Position numbers and translations under genes: made by a program | NCBI RefSeq assembly: GCF_003288815.1 | Contig: NZ_NHYM01000001.1 | Span: 124,001 to 188,000, forward strand | Direction of reading: 5' to 3' | From: Helicobacter sp. 16-1353 | GTDB taxonomy: Bacteria; Campylobacterota; Campylobacteria; Campylobacterales; Helicobacteraceae | DNA: 64,000 nt | Notes under the pieces: model-generated | The model's database searches: none | The model's input: only the letters and a program-made list of their open reading frames with translations | What the model was told of the DNA's origin: nothing | Shown here: piece by piece, positions 25,493-33,621 of the stretch | Numbering within the stretch: the stretch's first letter is position 1 | How the letters are laid out: every line of letters starts with the position of its first letter

Positions 25493-25532
25493 AATCTGCT
25501 CCTAAAATTTTATATTGCTTAAAAAGCACTAC

Positions 25533-25575
25533 ATTATATAGAAAAACATTAAAAAATATCAGTGATTTATATCAC
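25533..25575 (-). promoter_or_regulatory. Promoter with class II FNR-like site for the Cys-rich peptide operon
   Basis: Reverse strand: TATAAT at 25538-25533 gives a predicted start near 25526. The palindrome GTGAT-TTAT-ATCAC (25562-25575) is centred at 25568.5, about 41-42 bases upstream, the class II activator position used by Crp/FNR proteins. It matches the TGAT-N4-ATCA site read by the E-x-x-S-R recognition helix of the regulator at 22079-22699. Confidence 0.65.
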
Positions 25576-26060
25576 AAAGAGATTCTGTAAAAATATTATT
25601 TCTTGGAATCCTAAGTCTATATTAACAATATTTTCTTATAAATATTTGTAAGATTTAGGATTAAATCGCTAAGGGCTTATAGTGGGAATCTAGCTTAAAT
25701 TTAAAGGGAGATTTGTTGGATTTGAAATAAAGATATTTTAAAAATTTTATTTTATCAAAAAGATTGGGACTTGCTTACGAAATACTTGCAAATTAGGGGG
25801 GATTTTGGCGTGAAAATAAATGTGAAATTTTAAGGGGCGAATTTGTATAATTAAGCAAAAACAAAAAGGGATTTTATGCGAGTTTTGGGGCTTAAGAACA
25901 GTATCCAAGCCCAAATGCAAAATTGCCAACGGCGATTATTGAATTACTTTTTTCGCATTTTTTAGATTCTGCTTTTTTGTGGAATCTCTGCGAGAAACTA
26001 GCGAGTTTTGTGGAATCTTGGGAGTTTCTAAAAACTTGGATTCTCGCTTAAGTCTTATAT
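25576..26060. other. Intergenic region, no gene seen
   Basis: About 485 bp between the peptide operon and the DUF805 pseudogene. It is AT-rich, has a G6 run at 25797-25802 and a few GATTC/GAATC words from 25960 on. A 29-codon ORF from 25875 (MRVLGLKNSIQ) and a reverse 60-codon ORF at 25747-25929 lack any support. No RNA structure was recognised. Confidence 0.5.
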
Positions 26061-26508
26061 TTATTCTCCATTTTGTGAAATATTTTGCAAATCATTTTCC
26101 ACTTTTTTACTAGGCAATAAGCAAATAACAAAATTAATAACCACGCCGATTGGAGCTAAGAGAATGGCTAAAATAAATATCCAAATGCTAACTCCAGCAT
26201 CTTCTATATCTGCGGACATACATAGCAAAAGCAGGCACGATAAAGGCTATAAATAATACAATTAGCAAAATACCACCAATTATATCGCTAATAGCAAGCA
26301 CGAACATGGCAATAAGTCCAATCACAAGGAGACCTATCGGCACTGAAAACCAAGTTAGCAAAAACTCTCTCCTTGTCGTCCTGCCCGTAAAGTCAAATCC
26401 CCGCCTCCAAAACTCTCTCCAAGATTTACCCATTTCACTCTTAAAAGTCGCAAATCCTTCTGTAAACAGCACATTTAGTCCGTAAACTATTGCAATAATA
26501 AAAAACAT
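26061..26508 (-). pseudogene. DUF805 protein gene, frameshifted
   Basis: Starts MFFIIAIVYGLNVLFTEGFATFKSEMG, closely matching the intact gene at 1650-2207. After YVRRYR the frame breaks: the intact copy reads AGATATAGAGATG, this copy AGATATAGAAGATG, one extra A, giving RCWS-stop at 26188. In the next frame the rest of the protein continues (DAGVSIWIFILAILLAP, then ...NDLQNISQNGE) to TAA at 26061-26063. Either a recent inactivation or a sequencing error. The central part is shorter than in the intact copy. Confidence 0.8.
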
Positions 26509-26519
26509 GTTTTTCTCCT

Positions 26520-26840
26520 TTAATTTTCCTTATATTCTGTAGCGTTTGATGGGGCGTTTTGCGCCTCATCGTCGGGCTTTTCTTTGATTGTATTCTTTAC
26601 TCCTCTAAATGTTGCTCTTATTGTGATAAATACTCCATAAGCCAAACCTAATGTCATTATGGTAAGCATAATTGCACCTTCTCCAGCTGATGAGCCTGAT
26701 GTGGCTACAGCCGATGAGCCTGATGTGGCTACAGCCGATGAGCCTGATTGCGTTACAAGCGCGTAGATTCCCCCAAGCAACGCTATTCCTACAAAACCTA
26801 TGACAAGTATAAATATAGCTTTTAATAATTTCGCAAACAT
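26520..26840 (-). CDS. Small membrane protein, paralogue of 1196-1474, with tandem SSAVATSG repeat
   Basis: 106 residues. Same start (MFAKLLKAIFIL), two hydrophobic segments and KEKPDDE tail as the paralogue at 1196-1474. The linker holds GSSAVATS twice followed by GSSAG; the paralogue has it once, so a 24-bp unit (GGCTCATCGGCTGTAGCCAC and four more bases) has changed copy number. Eleven bases separate it from the DUF805 pseudogene; the leader is promoter module C. Function unknown. Confidence 0.6.
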   Translation of the reverse strand: MFAKLLKAIFILVIGFVGIALLGGIYALVTQSGSSAVATSGSSAVATSGSSAGEGAIMLTIMTLGLAYGVFITIRATFRGVKNTIKEKPDDEAQNAPSNATEYKEN

Positions 26841-26925
26841 TTTTGCACTCCTTTCATTTCCTATTCTCTTAGAATTTATCGCGTCGCTATTTATCGCGTC
26901 GCTTAAAACTCGCTTAAAAAAATCG

Positions 26926-26940
26926 ATTTTACCCCCCCCC
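26926..26940 (-). promoter_or_regulatory. Promoter module copy C with G9 tract
   Basis: Reverse strand: ATAAGCAA, nine G (26940-26932), TAAAAT (26931-26926), CGATTTTTTTAAGC, then the leader with AGCGACGCGATAAAT twice (a small duplication) and an AAAGGAG site before the ATG at 26840. Upstream sequence (ATTCAGCAAAGTATAAGCAA) also matches copy B, so homology extends across the whole promoter. Confidence 0.6.
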
Positions 26941-27084
26941 TTGCTTATACTTTGCTGAATCTATTCTTAAAAATGTGGGAATTTGTGAATTTTTGCAGTT
27001 TTTGAGAATCTAAAGTGTGGAATCTGGGGGAATCTAAAGTAAGAATCTAAGCGGAATCCAAAGCAATAATATTTAAATGATGCG

Positions 27085-27331
27085 TTTTATAAAAAGTAAA
27101 ATGAAGCTAAAAGCCGAAGCAACCCCGCTTACTTCGGCAAAAAGATTGTTGTTTAAGGATTTATTAAGCGGAGTTGCCTTAAAATCAAATTGTTTTAATT
27201 TAATAGTGGTTTTGTCTTAGTGTTTCAGCACTAAGACAAGCAATAGTAAAATCAAGCTAAAAGCTATCACTTCACCCATACCACACCTCCTAACTTCACC
27301 GAAGCTCCGTTAGAAGATAATCCCTAAACAA
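27085..27331 (-). ncRNA. Toxin mRNA with 5'-3' long-distance pairing
   Basis: From a start near 27330 the leader TTGTTTAGGGATT (27331-27319) pairs with AATCCTTAAACAA (27161-27149) over 13 bp with one G-U. The 3' part has AAGCGGAGTTGC-type pairing (27166-27177 with 27119-27130) and a 7-bp terminal hairpin GCCGAAG/CTTCGGC (27113-27138) followed by CTTTTAGCTTCATTTTACTTTTT. A folded full-length mRNA that hides the ribosome site, activated by 3' trimming, is the known design of AapA mRNAs in H. pylori; here it is inferred. Confidence 0.55.
27217..27279 (-). CDS. 20-residue hydrophobic peptide, candidate type I toxin
   Basis: An ORF reads MGEVIAFSLILLLLVLVLKH (20 residues), a single hydrophobic helix with a cationic end, like Ibs, TisB or AapA membrane-acting toxins. 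A strong ribosome site (AGGAGGTG) lies 4 bases before the ATG. Its stop codon sits in a perfect 9-bp hairpin (GTCTTAGTG/CACTAAGAC, 27214-27237). The flanks hold the promoter, 5'-3' pairing and terminator described separately. This is a candidate by architecture; no family match is claimed. Confidence 0.6.
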   Translation of the reverse strand: MGEVIAFSLILLLLVLVLKH

Positions 27332-27335
27332 TGCA

Positions 27336-27341
27336 ATTATA
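27336..27341 (-). promoter_or_regulatory. -10 box of the candidate toxin mRNA
   Basis: Reverse strand GTATTATAATTGCATTG contains TATAAT at 27341-27336. The sequence ATTATAAT also gives a -10 box on the forward strand (27338-27343), reading away from the locus. Confidence 0.5.
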
Positions 27342-27345
27342 ATAC

Positions 27346-27545
27346 AAAAATTTAATCATAGAAATTTTCTCGCTCCAGCCAAGTTTTAACACCCACAATT
27401 CACACGCTCACAGATTCCAGCACGGCACGAGATTCTGCCCCAATTTTAAATGTGGTAAATTTAAGCCAAGATTCCACGCTAAACTAAGCTTTTCCCACCG
27501 AGATTCCCGCACCCCAGCTATGCAACTCAAATCCCAAAAAAGCCC
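27346..27545. other. Intergenic, GATTC words, no gene
   Basis: About 200 bp between the toxin locus and uvrB, including several AGATTCC words (27412-27510). No gene or clear structure seen. Confidence 0.5.
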
Positions 27546-29513
27546 CTAATCACGCCGTATTTTTGCAATCTCATCGCGGATTCTTGCCGCTTCTTCAAAC
27601 TCCAGCTTTTTTGCCGCCTCGTGCATTTTTTTGCTTAATTCTTTAATAATTTTATCCTTTTGGCTTCGCGGGATTTTCCCCAGCTTGGCGGACTTTTGGG
27701 AGCTAGATTCGATTTTTAGCTCATCTTCGATACTTCGCTTTGTATTTACTGGCGTGATATTGTGTTTTTTATTAAACGCCTCTTGCTTATTTCGCCTATA
27801 TTCGCTGATGTCAATTGCCTTTTGCATACTTTTTGTAATCTTTTTAGCGAAAAATATTACCTTGCCGTTGGTGTTCCTAGCTGCCCGCCCCATAGTTTGG
27901 ATTAGGCTGGTTTCACTTCGTAAAAAGCCATCCTTATCAGCGTCCAAAATCGCCACAAGGCTCACCTCTGGCAGGTCCAGCCCCTCACGCAAAAGATTTA
28001 CGCCGATAATCACATCATATTCGCCCAAACGCAGAGAGCGGATTAGGTGATTTCGCTCGATTGCGTCGATGTCGCTATGCATATACTGCGTTTTTAGCCC
28101 TAGCTCGTTGTAGTATTTACACAAATCTTCTGCCATTTTTTTCGTTAGCGTCCCTACAATCGCCCGCTCCCCACGAGCAATGACGATTTTTAGCTCATCA
28201 TAGAGCCGCTCTACTTGCGTTGTGGAATCTAAAACTTCGCATTTCGGGTCTAAAAGCCCAGTCGGGCGGACAATCTGCTCTGCGGTATTCCCCCCACTTA
28301 AATCTAGCTCGATTTTTGCGGGCGTAGCGGAGACAAAGAGATAGTGCGGAGCCTTATTTATAAACTCTTCAAAATTTAGCGGACGATTATCCAGCGCACT
28401 TGGTAGGCGGAATCCATACTCTACTAATACCTCTTTTCTGCTCCTATCACCCGCATACATTCCGCCAAACTGGGGCAGTGAAACATGCGATTCGTCGACA
28501 ATAATTAGATATGGCTTTTGCTTCTGCTCGAAATAATCCAAGAGCGAATATGGCGTCTCTCCGGGGGCTTTTCCGGTCAAATGCCGTGCGTAGTTTTCAA
28601 TGCCCTTGCAGATTCCATTCTCTTTTATCATCTCCAAGTCAAACTCCGTGCGACCTTTGAGCCGTAAATACTCCACTTCCCTTTTGGATTCCTTAAACTC
28701 CGCCAATCTAAAATCTAGCTCGGATTCGATATTTTTAATGGCAGTATTTAGGCGATTATGCCCCACGATAAAGGGATTTGCGGCGTATAACACATAGGAA
28801 TCTAGCCTTTTAATCTCCTTATTATCAATGGCGTCAATAAATGAAATCCGCTCACACTCATCATCGAAAAACTCCACTCTAAGCACCTCGTCCTCGATAT
28901 ACGCTGGGTAGATATCCACCACATCGCCATTCGTGCGGAACTCGCCTCGTTTTAGATATGTGTCGCTCCGTGAATAGCCCATCTCCACGAGCTTTAGCAA
29001 AAAATCCTTGTGTTTTTTTCTATCACCAATCTCGATTTTTTCAATCATTTGGATATATTCAGCTGGATTCCCCAAGCCGTAGTTTGCCGACACGGTGGCA
29101 ATTACAATCACATCATCATACGCCAAAAGCGATGTAGTAGCACTTAGGCGAAGTCGCTCCAAGTCCTCATTAATGCTAGAATCCTTTTCGATAAATAAAT
29201 CTCTGCGTGGGATATACGCCTCCGGCTGGTAATAATCAAAGTGTGAGATGAAATACTCCACATGATTTTTAGGGAAAAAGCCCTTAAACTCGCTGTAAAG
29301 TTGCGCACAAAGGCTCTTATTGTGCGACATAATAAGCGTTGGCATTTGGAGCTTTTGAATGATATTTGCCATCGTGTAGGTCTTTCCGCTGCCTGTAACG
29401 CCAATTAGGGTTTGGTATTTATTGCCAGATTCTAGGCTTTTACTTAGTTTTGCAATCGCCTCCGGCTGGTCGCCTGCGGGTTTAAAAGCGGAATTTAGGG
29501 AAAATTTATTCAT
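27546..29513 (-). CDS. uvrB: Excinuclease ABC subunit B
   Basis: 655 residues. Walker [11 protein letters not shown] (residues 38-47), beta-hairpin YYQPEAYIP, helicase motifs DESH, SATP, RAARN, and the C-terminal UVR domain ([18 protein letters not shown]). UvrB loads damage recognition onto DNA in nucleotide excision repair. Length is normal. No ribosome site conflict at the ATG 29513. It is unlinked to uvrA or uvrC in the window. Confidence 0.97.
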   Translation of the reverse strand: MNKFSLNSAFKPAGDQPEAIAKLSKSLESGNKYQTLIGVTGSGKTYTMANIIQKLQMPTLIMSHNKSLCAQLYSEFKGFFPKNHVEYFISHFDYYQPEAYIPRRDLFIEKDSSINEDLERLRLSATTSLLAYDDVIVIATVSANYGLGNPAEYIQMIEKIEIGDRKKHKDFLLKLVEMGYSRSDTYLKRGEFRTNGDVVDIYPAYIEDEVLRVEFFDDECERISFIDAIDNKEIKRLDSYVLYAANPFIVGHNRLNTAIKNIESELDFRLAEFKESKREVEYLRLKGRTEFDLEMIKENGICKGIENYARHLTGKAPGETPYSLLDYFEQKQKPYLIIVDESHVSLPQFGGMYAGDRSRKEVLVEYGFRLPSALDNRPLNFEEFINKAPHYLFVSATPAKIELDLSGGNTAEQIVRPTGLLDPKCEVLDSTTQVERLYDELKIVIARGERAIVGTLTKKMAEDLCKYYNELGLKTQYMHSDIDAIERNHLIRSLRLGEYDVIIGVNLLREGLDLPEVSLVAILDADKDGFLRSETSLIQTMGRAARNTNGKVIFFAKKITKSMQKAIDISEYRRNKQEAFNKKHNITPVNTKRSIEDELKIESSSQKSAKLGKIPRSQKDKIIKELSKKMHEAAKKLEFEEAARIRDEIAKIRRD

Positions 29514-30250
29514 TTTATGCCTTGAAAAATTGTTTTTAAAGTTAGATTATATTCATATATCTTTATAAATTAGTTTTAATTTATTTGCTTTTTTAAAAAT
29601 ATCTTTAACTGCGAGAACTTCGTTTAAAACGAAGCTAATCTTTGCTATCCACCGCCCTTTTTAAAAATACTTTTTTAAAAGTAAGATTCTTAAAAATTTT
29701 ATGCGGAACACGGCAGTTGATGGATTGGTAATGAAACTTCGCTTTATAGAAAGCTAACATTTTAGGAATTATTTTAAGATTAAGGAGAGAATTTCGCCTT
29801 TTAAAGGAAATTCATTTTCCTATCAAAGTAGCAAATTCATCAGTCCCCATTTCCATAAAACAAGCTTTAACAAAGTTTCCTTGCAAATCCCCTTTTGTAA
29901 CTAGAATTTAACTTATCCACACGATTGAGGGCGGACATATGACCTAGCCAAACTCCCTTTTTTGCAACTAGAGTTTCGCTCTCGTCTTGTCAAAACGAAC
30001 GAAGTGAAGTTTCTGGTAAAACGAACGAAGTGAAGTTTCTAGTAAAATAAGATTTGGCGAAGTTCTTTATAAACAAACAAAAATAAATCAAATCCCACCT
30101 ACCACACTATTTTTAAAAAATTTAAAATCTTAAACCTCCTACTTGGAGTTAAACACACAAGTTTGCTTGAGAATTTATTTTATTTTTTGGATTCTATTAA
30201 ATTATTTTTGTTACAATTATAATATTTTATTTTAAATAAAAAGGCAAAAT
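29514..30250. other. Long intergenic region with hairpins and a 26-bp tandem repeat
   Basis: About 735 bp without a gene. It contains the palindrome CTTCGTTTAAAACGAAG near 29617, an imperfect 27-bp repeat (CCCCTTTTGTAACTAGAAT at about 29890 and CCCTTTTTTGCAACTAGAG at about 29955), and a 26-bp unit twice (29992-30017 and 30018-30043; AAAACGAACGAAGTGAAGTT and six more). The last 60 bp are T-rich and probably hold the promoter of the next unit. This looks like decayed or duplicated DNA. Function not assigned. Confidence 0.5.
29992..30043 (+). repeat. 26-bp tandem repeat, two units
   Basis: Two adjacent 26-bp units differing at one base (TTTCTGGT versus TTTCTAGT at the end), preceded by TCGTCTTGTC. 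Each contains CGAACGAAGTGAAG. No coding role seen. Confidence 0.65.
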
Positions 30251-30469
30251 ATGAGTATTTTAGAAAGACTAACCCAACGAATAGATGAGCTGCTAAATAG
30301 ACTAAATGAGTTAAATAATGAGATAGAAAAATTGCAACTTGAAAATAGTGCATTAATCACAGAATCCCAAGAAAAAGAGCGACAAATAAACACTCTATAT
30401 GAGGAATTAGCATTGCGAGACCGCTCATATGAGGATTTGATAAATAAGATTGATGAGGCGAAAAAATAA
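30251..30469 (+). CDS. Small coiled-coil protein
   Basis: 72 residues, almost entirely a heptad coiled coil (LTQRIDELLNRLNELNNEIEKLQ), charged, no signal peptide. Not a recognised family. It has AAAAAGGCAAAATATG as ribosome site region and is joined to the next ORF without a gap, just before priA; H. pylori also has two small genes before priA. A ZapB-like role is conceivable but unsupported. Confidence 0.65.
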   Translation: MSILERLTQRIDELLNRLNELNNEIEKLQLENSALITESQEKERQINTLYEELALRDRSYEDLINKIDEAKK

Positions 30470-30688
30470 GTGGATTCTAGGCTAAGTGTAGATTTATATC
30501 TTGGAGGGAAAAAGATTCAAGTAAATATTGCTTGTATGAATATTAGTGCCAAAAATGAAATAGAATCTTTACTCTTAAAGCCAAATCTTGATATTAAAGA
30601 TATACTTAAGGCTTATATTCAAAAAACGCAAGAATACGCTGAACTAGAAGAAGAAATTAAGAATTTAGTTTATAAATTGGAGCAGTAG
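30470..30688 (+). CDS. Small protein, possible ZapA-like
   Basis: 72 residues from the GTG at 30470 directly after the previous stop. An N-terminal SVDLYLGGKKIQVN segment is followed by a helical coiled-coil tail (QKTQEYAELEEEIKNLVYKLEQ). This layout (short beta part, then coiled coil) recalls the cell-division protein ZapA, and a ZapA/ZapB-like pair with the previous gene is a speculation. I do not claim the family. Confidence 0.55.
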   Translation: MDSRLSVDLYLGGKKIQVNIACMNISAKNEIESLLLKPNLDIKDILKAYIQKTQEYAELEEEIKNLVYKLEQ

Positions 30689-30700
30689 CTGAAATATTAT

Positions 30701-32542
30701 TTGATTGCACCTTTAAAACTAAACTTATCCCCATTAATCTACAAAAGCAAAACAAATTTTTCGCAAGGACAAATAGCAAATATTACGATTAAAAATAAAA
30801 ATGCATTAGGCGTTATTATAGATGAAGTCCAAGAGCCAGATTTTCAATGCGAAGAAGCGTATAAAAAAGAAGAATATTTTAATACAACACAAATTCAATT
30901 AGCAAATTTTATAAGTAATTATTATTGTAGTAATATAGGCATTGCTTATGGCTTGTTTGTCCCGCAAAGTATAGAAAATAATAAGCCCAAACTAGTAGCA
31001 AATCTAGATAATATCCATATACAAAATACACTCACACAAAAGCAGAATCTTGCCCTTTCTTTTATAAAAAATCATAGCAAAACCTTACTTTTTGGCGATA
31101 CGGGAAGTGGAAAAACTGAGATTTATATTCATATGATTTTAGAGATAATCAAGCAAAATAAAAATGTCATTTTTCTAATGCCGGAAATCTCACTAACACC
31201 GCAAATGGAAAAGCGGCTAAAAGATATTTTCGGCGATTTGGTTTGTATTTGGCATTCTAAGATTTCTAAGCCAAAAAAGCAGAAAATCCTAGAATCTATC
31301 GACAATTTTAGGATTATTGCGGGGGCTAGGAGTGCGTTATTTTTACCTGTGAAGAATCTAGGGCTAATTATAGTTGATGAAGAGCACGATGATGCGTATA
31401 AGTCAAACTCCGCTCCACGATATAATGCTAGAGATTTAAGTATTTATCTATCGATAAAAAATAATATTAAGTTAATATTAGGAAGTGCCACGCCAAGCAT
31501 TGTGAGCTACTATCATTTTAATAAAACAAATGAGGTTTTTCGCCTTAAAGGTCGGCATTTTGATAGTAAAAAAAGCATTATTTTTGAGAACTCTCCAACA
31601 CAAATCACGCAAAATCTAATTGATAAAATCGCAAAAACACTAGAAAAAAATAAGCAAATCATCGTTTTTGTCCCCATTAGGGCGAATTTTAAGACGCTTA
31701 TTTGCCTAAATTGTGGGAAAAGTGTAAAGTGTAAAAATTGCTCGATTTCAATGAGTTTACATAATAAGAAAAATGCACTTATATGCCATTATTGCGGATA
31801 TGCGCGTGCTATTGCTAAATCTTGCTTGTATTGCAATGGCAATGATTTTAGTGCTTTAAATATTGGCACACAAGAAGTAGCAAAGGAGCTAAGGGAGCAC
31901 TTCAAGGAGGCTAGATTAGAGATTTTTGATAGAGATGAAATCACCACAGATTCGAAGCTAAAGAAAATCCTAAATGATTTTAATAATCACAAAATCGATA
32001 TTTTGGTTGGCACACAAATGCTTAGCAAAGGACACGATTATCATAATGTTTATTTATCGGTGATTTTGGGGATTGATAATCTACTAAATAGCAATGATTT
32101 TCGTGCTATGGAAAAGTCTATTTCATTATTTTATCAAATCGCTGGAAGATGTGCTAGGAAAGATGATGGAGAGGTTTTTATCCAAACATTAAATAAGCAA
32201 TTTTTTCAAAATTTCATAAACGATTATGAGGATTTTATAAAATTTGAGCTAAAAAATAGGGTTGATTTTTATCCGCCATATAGAAAATTAGCCCTTATTT
32301 TATCAACTAATAAAAATGATAAAACTGCTTTAAAAAATATAGAGTCTTGCAAAAAAATAGTAGAATCTCATAGAAATATTGAGATAGTTGGATTAAATCG
32401 TGCCCCGATTGAGCGGATAAATGGTGTTTGGAGGTATTTTATGCTACTTCGTGCTAAAAGTCCAAAAGAGCTACTAGATTGCGTTTATTCACTAAAAAAT
32501 AAGCAGATTAGTATCGACATCGACCCTTTGCAATTATTATAG
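30701..32542 (+). CDS. priA: Primosomal helicase PriA
   Basis: 613 residues from TTG at 30701. The frame is open upstream to a CTG at 30689 directly after an in-frame TAG, which would add KYYL to give KYYLIAPLK, as PriA proteins often begin; the start is therefore uncertain. Motifs: Walker A FGDTGSGKTE, DEEHD, and the paired zinc fingers CLNCGKSVKC-x2-C and CHYCG/CLYCNG (around residues 345-385). PriA restarts stalled replication forks. No ribosome site is evident, so coupling to the upstream gene is likely. Confidence 0.93.
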   Translation: MIAPLKLNLSPLIYKSKTNFSQGQIANITIKNKNALGVIIDEVQEPDFQCEEAYKKEEYFNTTQIQLANFISNYYCSNIGIAYGLFVPQSIENNKPKLVANLDNIHIQNTLTQKQNLALSFIKNHSKTLLFGDTGSGKTEIYIHMILEIIKQNKNVIFLMPEISLTPQMEKRLKDIFGDLVCIWHSKISKPKKQKILESIDNFRIIAGARSALFLPVKNLGLIIVDEEHDDAYKSNSAPRYNARDLSIYLSIKNNIKLILGSATPSIVSYYHFNKTNEVFRLKGRHFDSKKSIIFENSPTQITQNLIDKIAKTLEKNKQIIVFVPIRANFKTLICLNCGKSVKCKNCSISMSLHNKKNALICHYCGYARAIAKSCLYCNGNDFSALNIGTQEVAKELREHFKEARLEIFDRDEITTDSKLKKILNDFNNHKIDILVGTQMLSKGHDYHNVYLSVILGIDNLLNSNDFRAMEKSISLFYQIAGRCARKDDGEVFIQTLNKQFFQNFINDYEDFIKFELKNRVDFYPPYRKLALILSTNKNDKTALKNIESCKKIVESHRNIEIVGLNRAPIERINGVWRYFMLLRAKSPKELLDCVYSLKNKQISIDIDPLQLL

Positions 32543-32554
32543 ATAAGGATTATT

Positions 32555-32998
32555 ATGAAAATAAATATAGTTTGCGAATCTGTGATATTACAAAAAACAT
32601 TAGATTCCTACCTTAAAGATTATATTTCAAATTATGAGGATTGCGATTTTATAATCGCTGATTGTATCGATGAAAGCTTTAATAAGCCCATTTGTTTGGT
32701 TACTTTTGGTGAGGATTCCGATATTCGGCGACCAATACATAGGGAATCTTTATTTAATGATTTAGAAAAATTCAACAAAAGCATAAGCGAGATTCCGCGA
32801 ATCAATGTAGAAAAATTTAATAATATACTTGATATGAATGAGTTAGAGAATCTTAAAAAATCGCTAGATTCTATTAATAATCTACAAGATGATTTAAAGG
32901 ATAACACAAACCAAGATGCCTTAAAAAATGAGATTGAAAACATAATAAGGGATTTTACTGATAGGCTTTATAATGCAATCAAAAAGAACAACCAATAA
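32555..32998 (+). CDS. Conserved hypothetical protein, possible pseudo-receiver
   Basis: 147 residues, no signal peptide. Residues 1-60 (MKINIVCESVILQKTL, then CDFIIADC and KPICLVTFG) have the beta-alpha pattern of a receiver-like fold; the rest is helical. It lies in the same order as H. pylori HP0811-HP0808 (hypothetical, rsmD, fliL, acpS), overlapping rsmD by 26 bp. Function unknown. Confidence 0.6.
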   Translation: MKINIVCESVILQKTLDSYLKDYISNYEDCDFIIADCIDESFNKPICLVTFGEDSDIRRPIHRESLFNDLEKFNKSISEIPRINVEKFNNILDMNELENLKKSLDSINNLQDDLKDNTNQDALKNEIENIIRDFTDRLYNAIKKNNQ

Positions 32999-33563
32999 GG
33001 TAAAATCTAGTATAAAGATTATAGGTGGAAAATACAAAGGCAAGGTATTAAATATGGATATTTTGCCAAATACGCGTCCAACAAAAGCGATTGTTAGGGA
33101 ATCTTTATTTAATACATTGCAAAATTTTATCCAAGATAAAGTATTTTTAGAGGTTTTTGCAGGATATGGGAGCATTGGATTTGAGGCTTTTAGTCGTGGT
33201 GCAAAAAAGGTTATATTTATCGAAAAAGATATTTTAGCATTTAAGATTCTAGATAGTAATATTAATCTTTTTAAACAATCATTAGAGAATCTTAGGGCTT
33301 ACAATAAAGATTCTATAGTATTTTTGAGTGGTTTATTAGCTACAAATAACATTGATATTTTGTATTTTGACCCACCTTTTGGAACAAATGGCGAGTATTA
33401 CTATAAATGTTTTAATATACTAGAAAATACAAATCTAAAAGATAAAATGATTATTTTTGAGCATATATCAAACTTTGTTATGCCACAAAATATAGGCGAT
33501 TTACCACTAAATAAATATAGGAAATTTGGAAAAACTAGCATTAGTTATTATCATAAAAACTAA
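32973..33563 (+). CDS. rsmD: 16S rRNA m2G966 methyltransferase
   Basis: 196 residues. IIGGKYKGK start region, SAM site EVFAGYGSIGFEA (around 50-62) and the catalytic DPPFG motif. RsmD methylates guanine 966 of 16S rRNA. The start ATG lies inside the previous gene (26-bp overlap), so translation is coupled. Confidence 0.93.
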   Translation: MQSKRTTNKVKSSIKIIGGKYKGKVLNMDILPNTRPTKAIVRESLFNTLQNFIQDKVFLEVFAGYGSIGFEAFSRGAKKVIFIEKDILAFKILDSNINLFKQSLENLRAYNKDSIVFLSGLLATNNIDILYFDPPFGTNGEYYYKCFNILENTNLKDKMIIFEHISNFVMPQNIGDLPLNKYRKFGKTSISYYHKN

Positions 33564-33593
33564 TTTTTAAATATTTAGAATTTTGATAAAATA

Positions 33594-33599
33594 TATAAT
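33594..33599 (+). promoter_or_regulatory. -10 box before fliL
   Basis: AAATATATAATC holds TATAAT at 33594-33599, 23 bp before the fliL ATG, leaving a short leader that carries the GGAG ribosome site at 33611. Confidence 0.5.
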
Positions 33600-33621
33600 C
33601 TAAACCTTTGGAGACTAATAA

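Noticed and set aside
25875-25965. 29-codon ORF MRVLGLKNSIQ
   Set aside because: No ribosome site, no recognisable feature and no conservation evidence.
30045-30140. Reverse ORF reading VGFDLFLFVYKELRQ as a second small toxin
   Set aside because: Only a weak GGTAGGTG precedes a GTG start, the composition is mixed and no terminator or paired RNA is seen.
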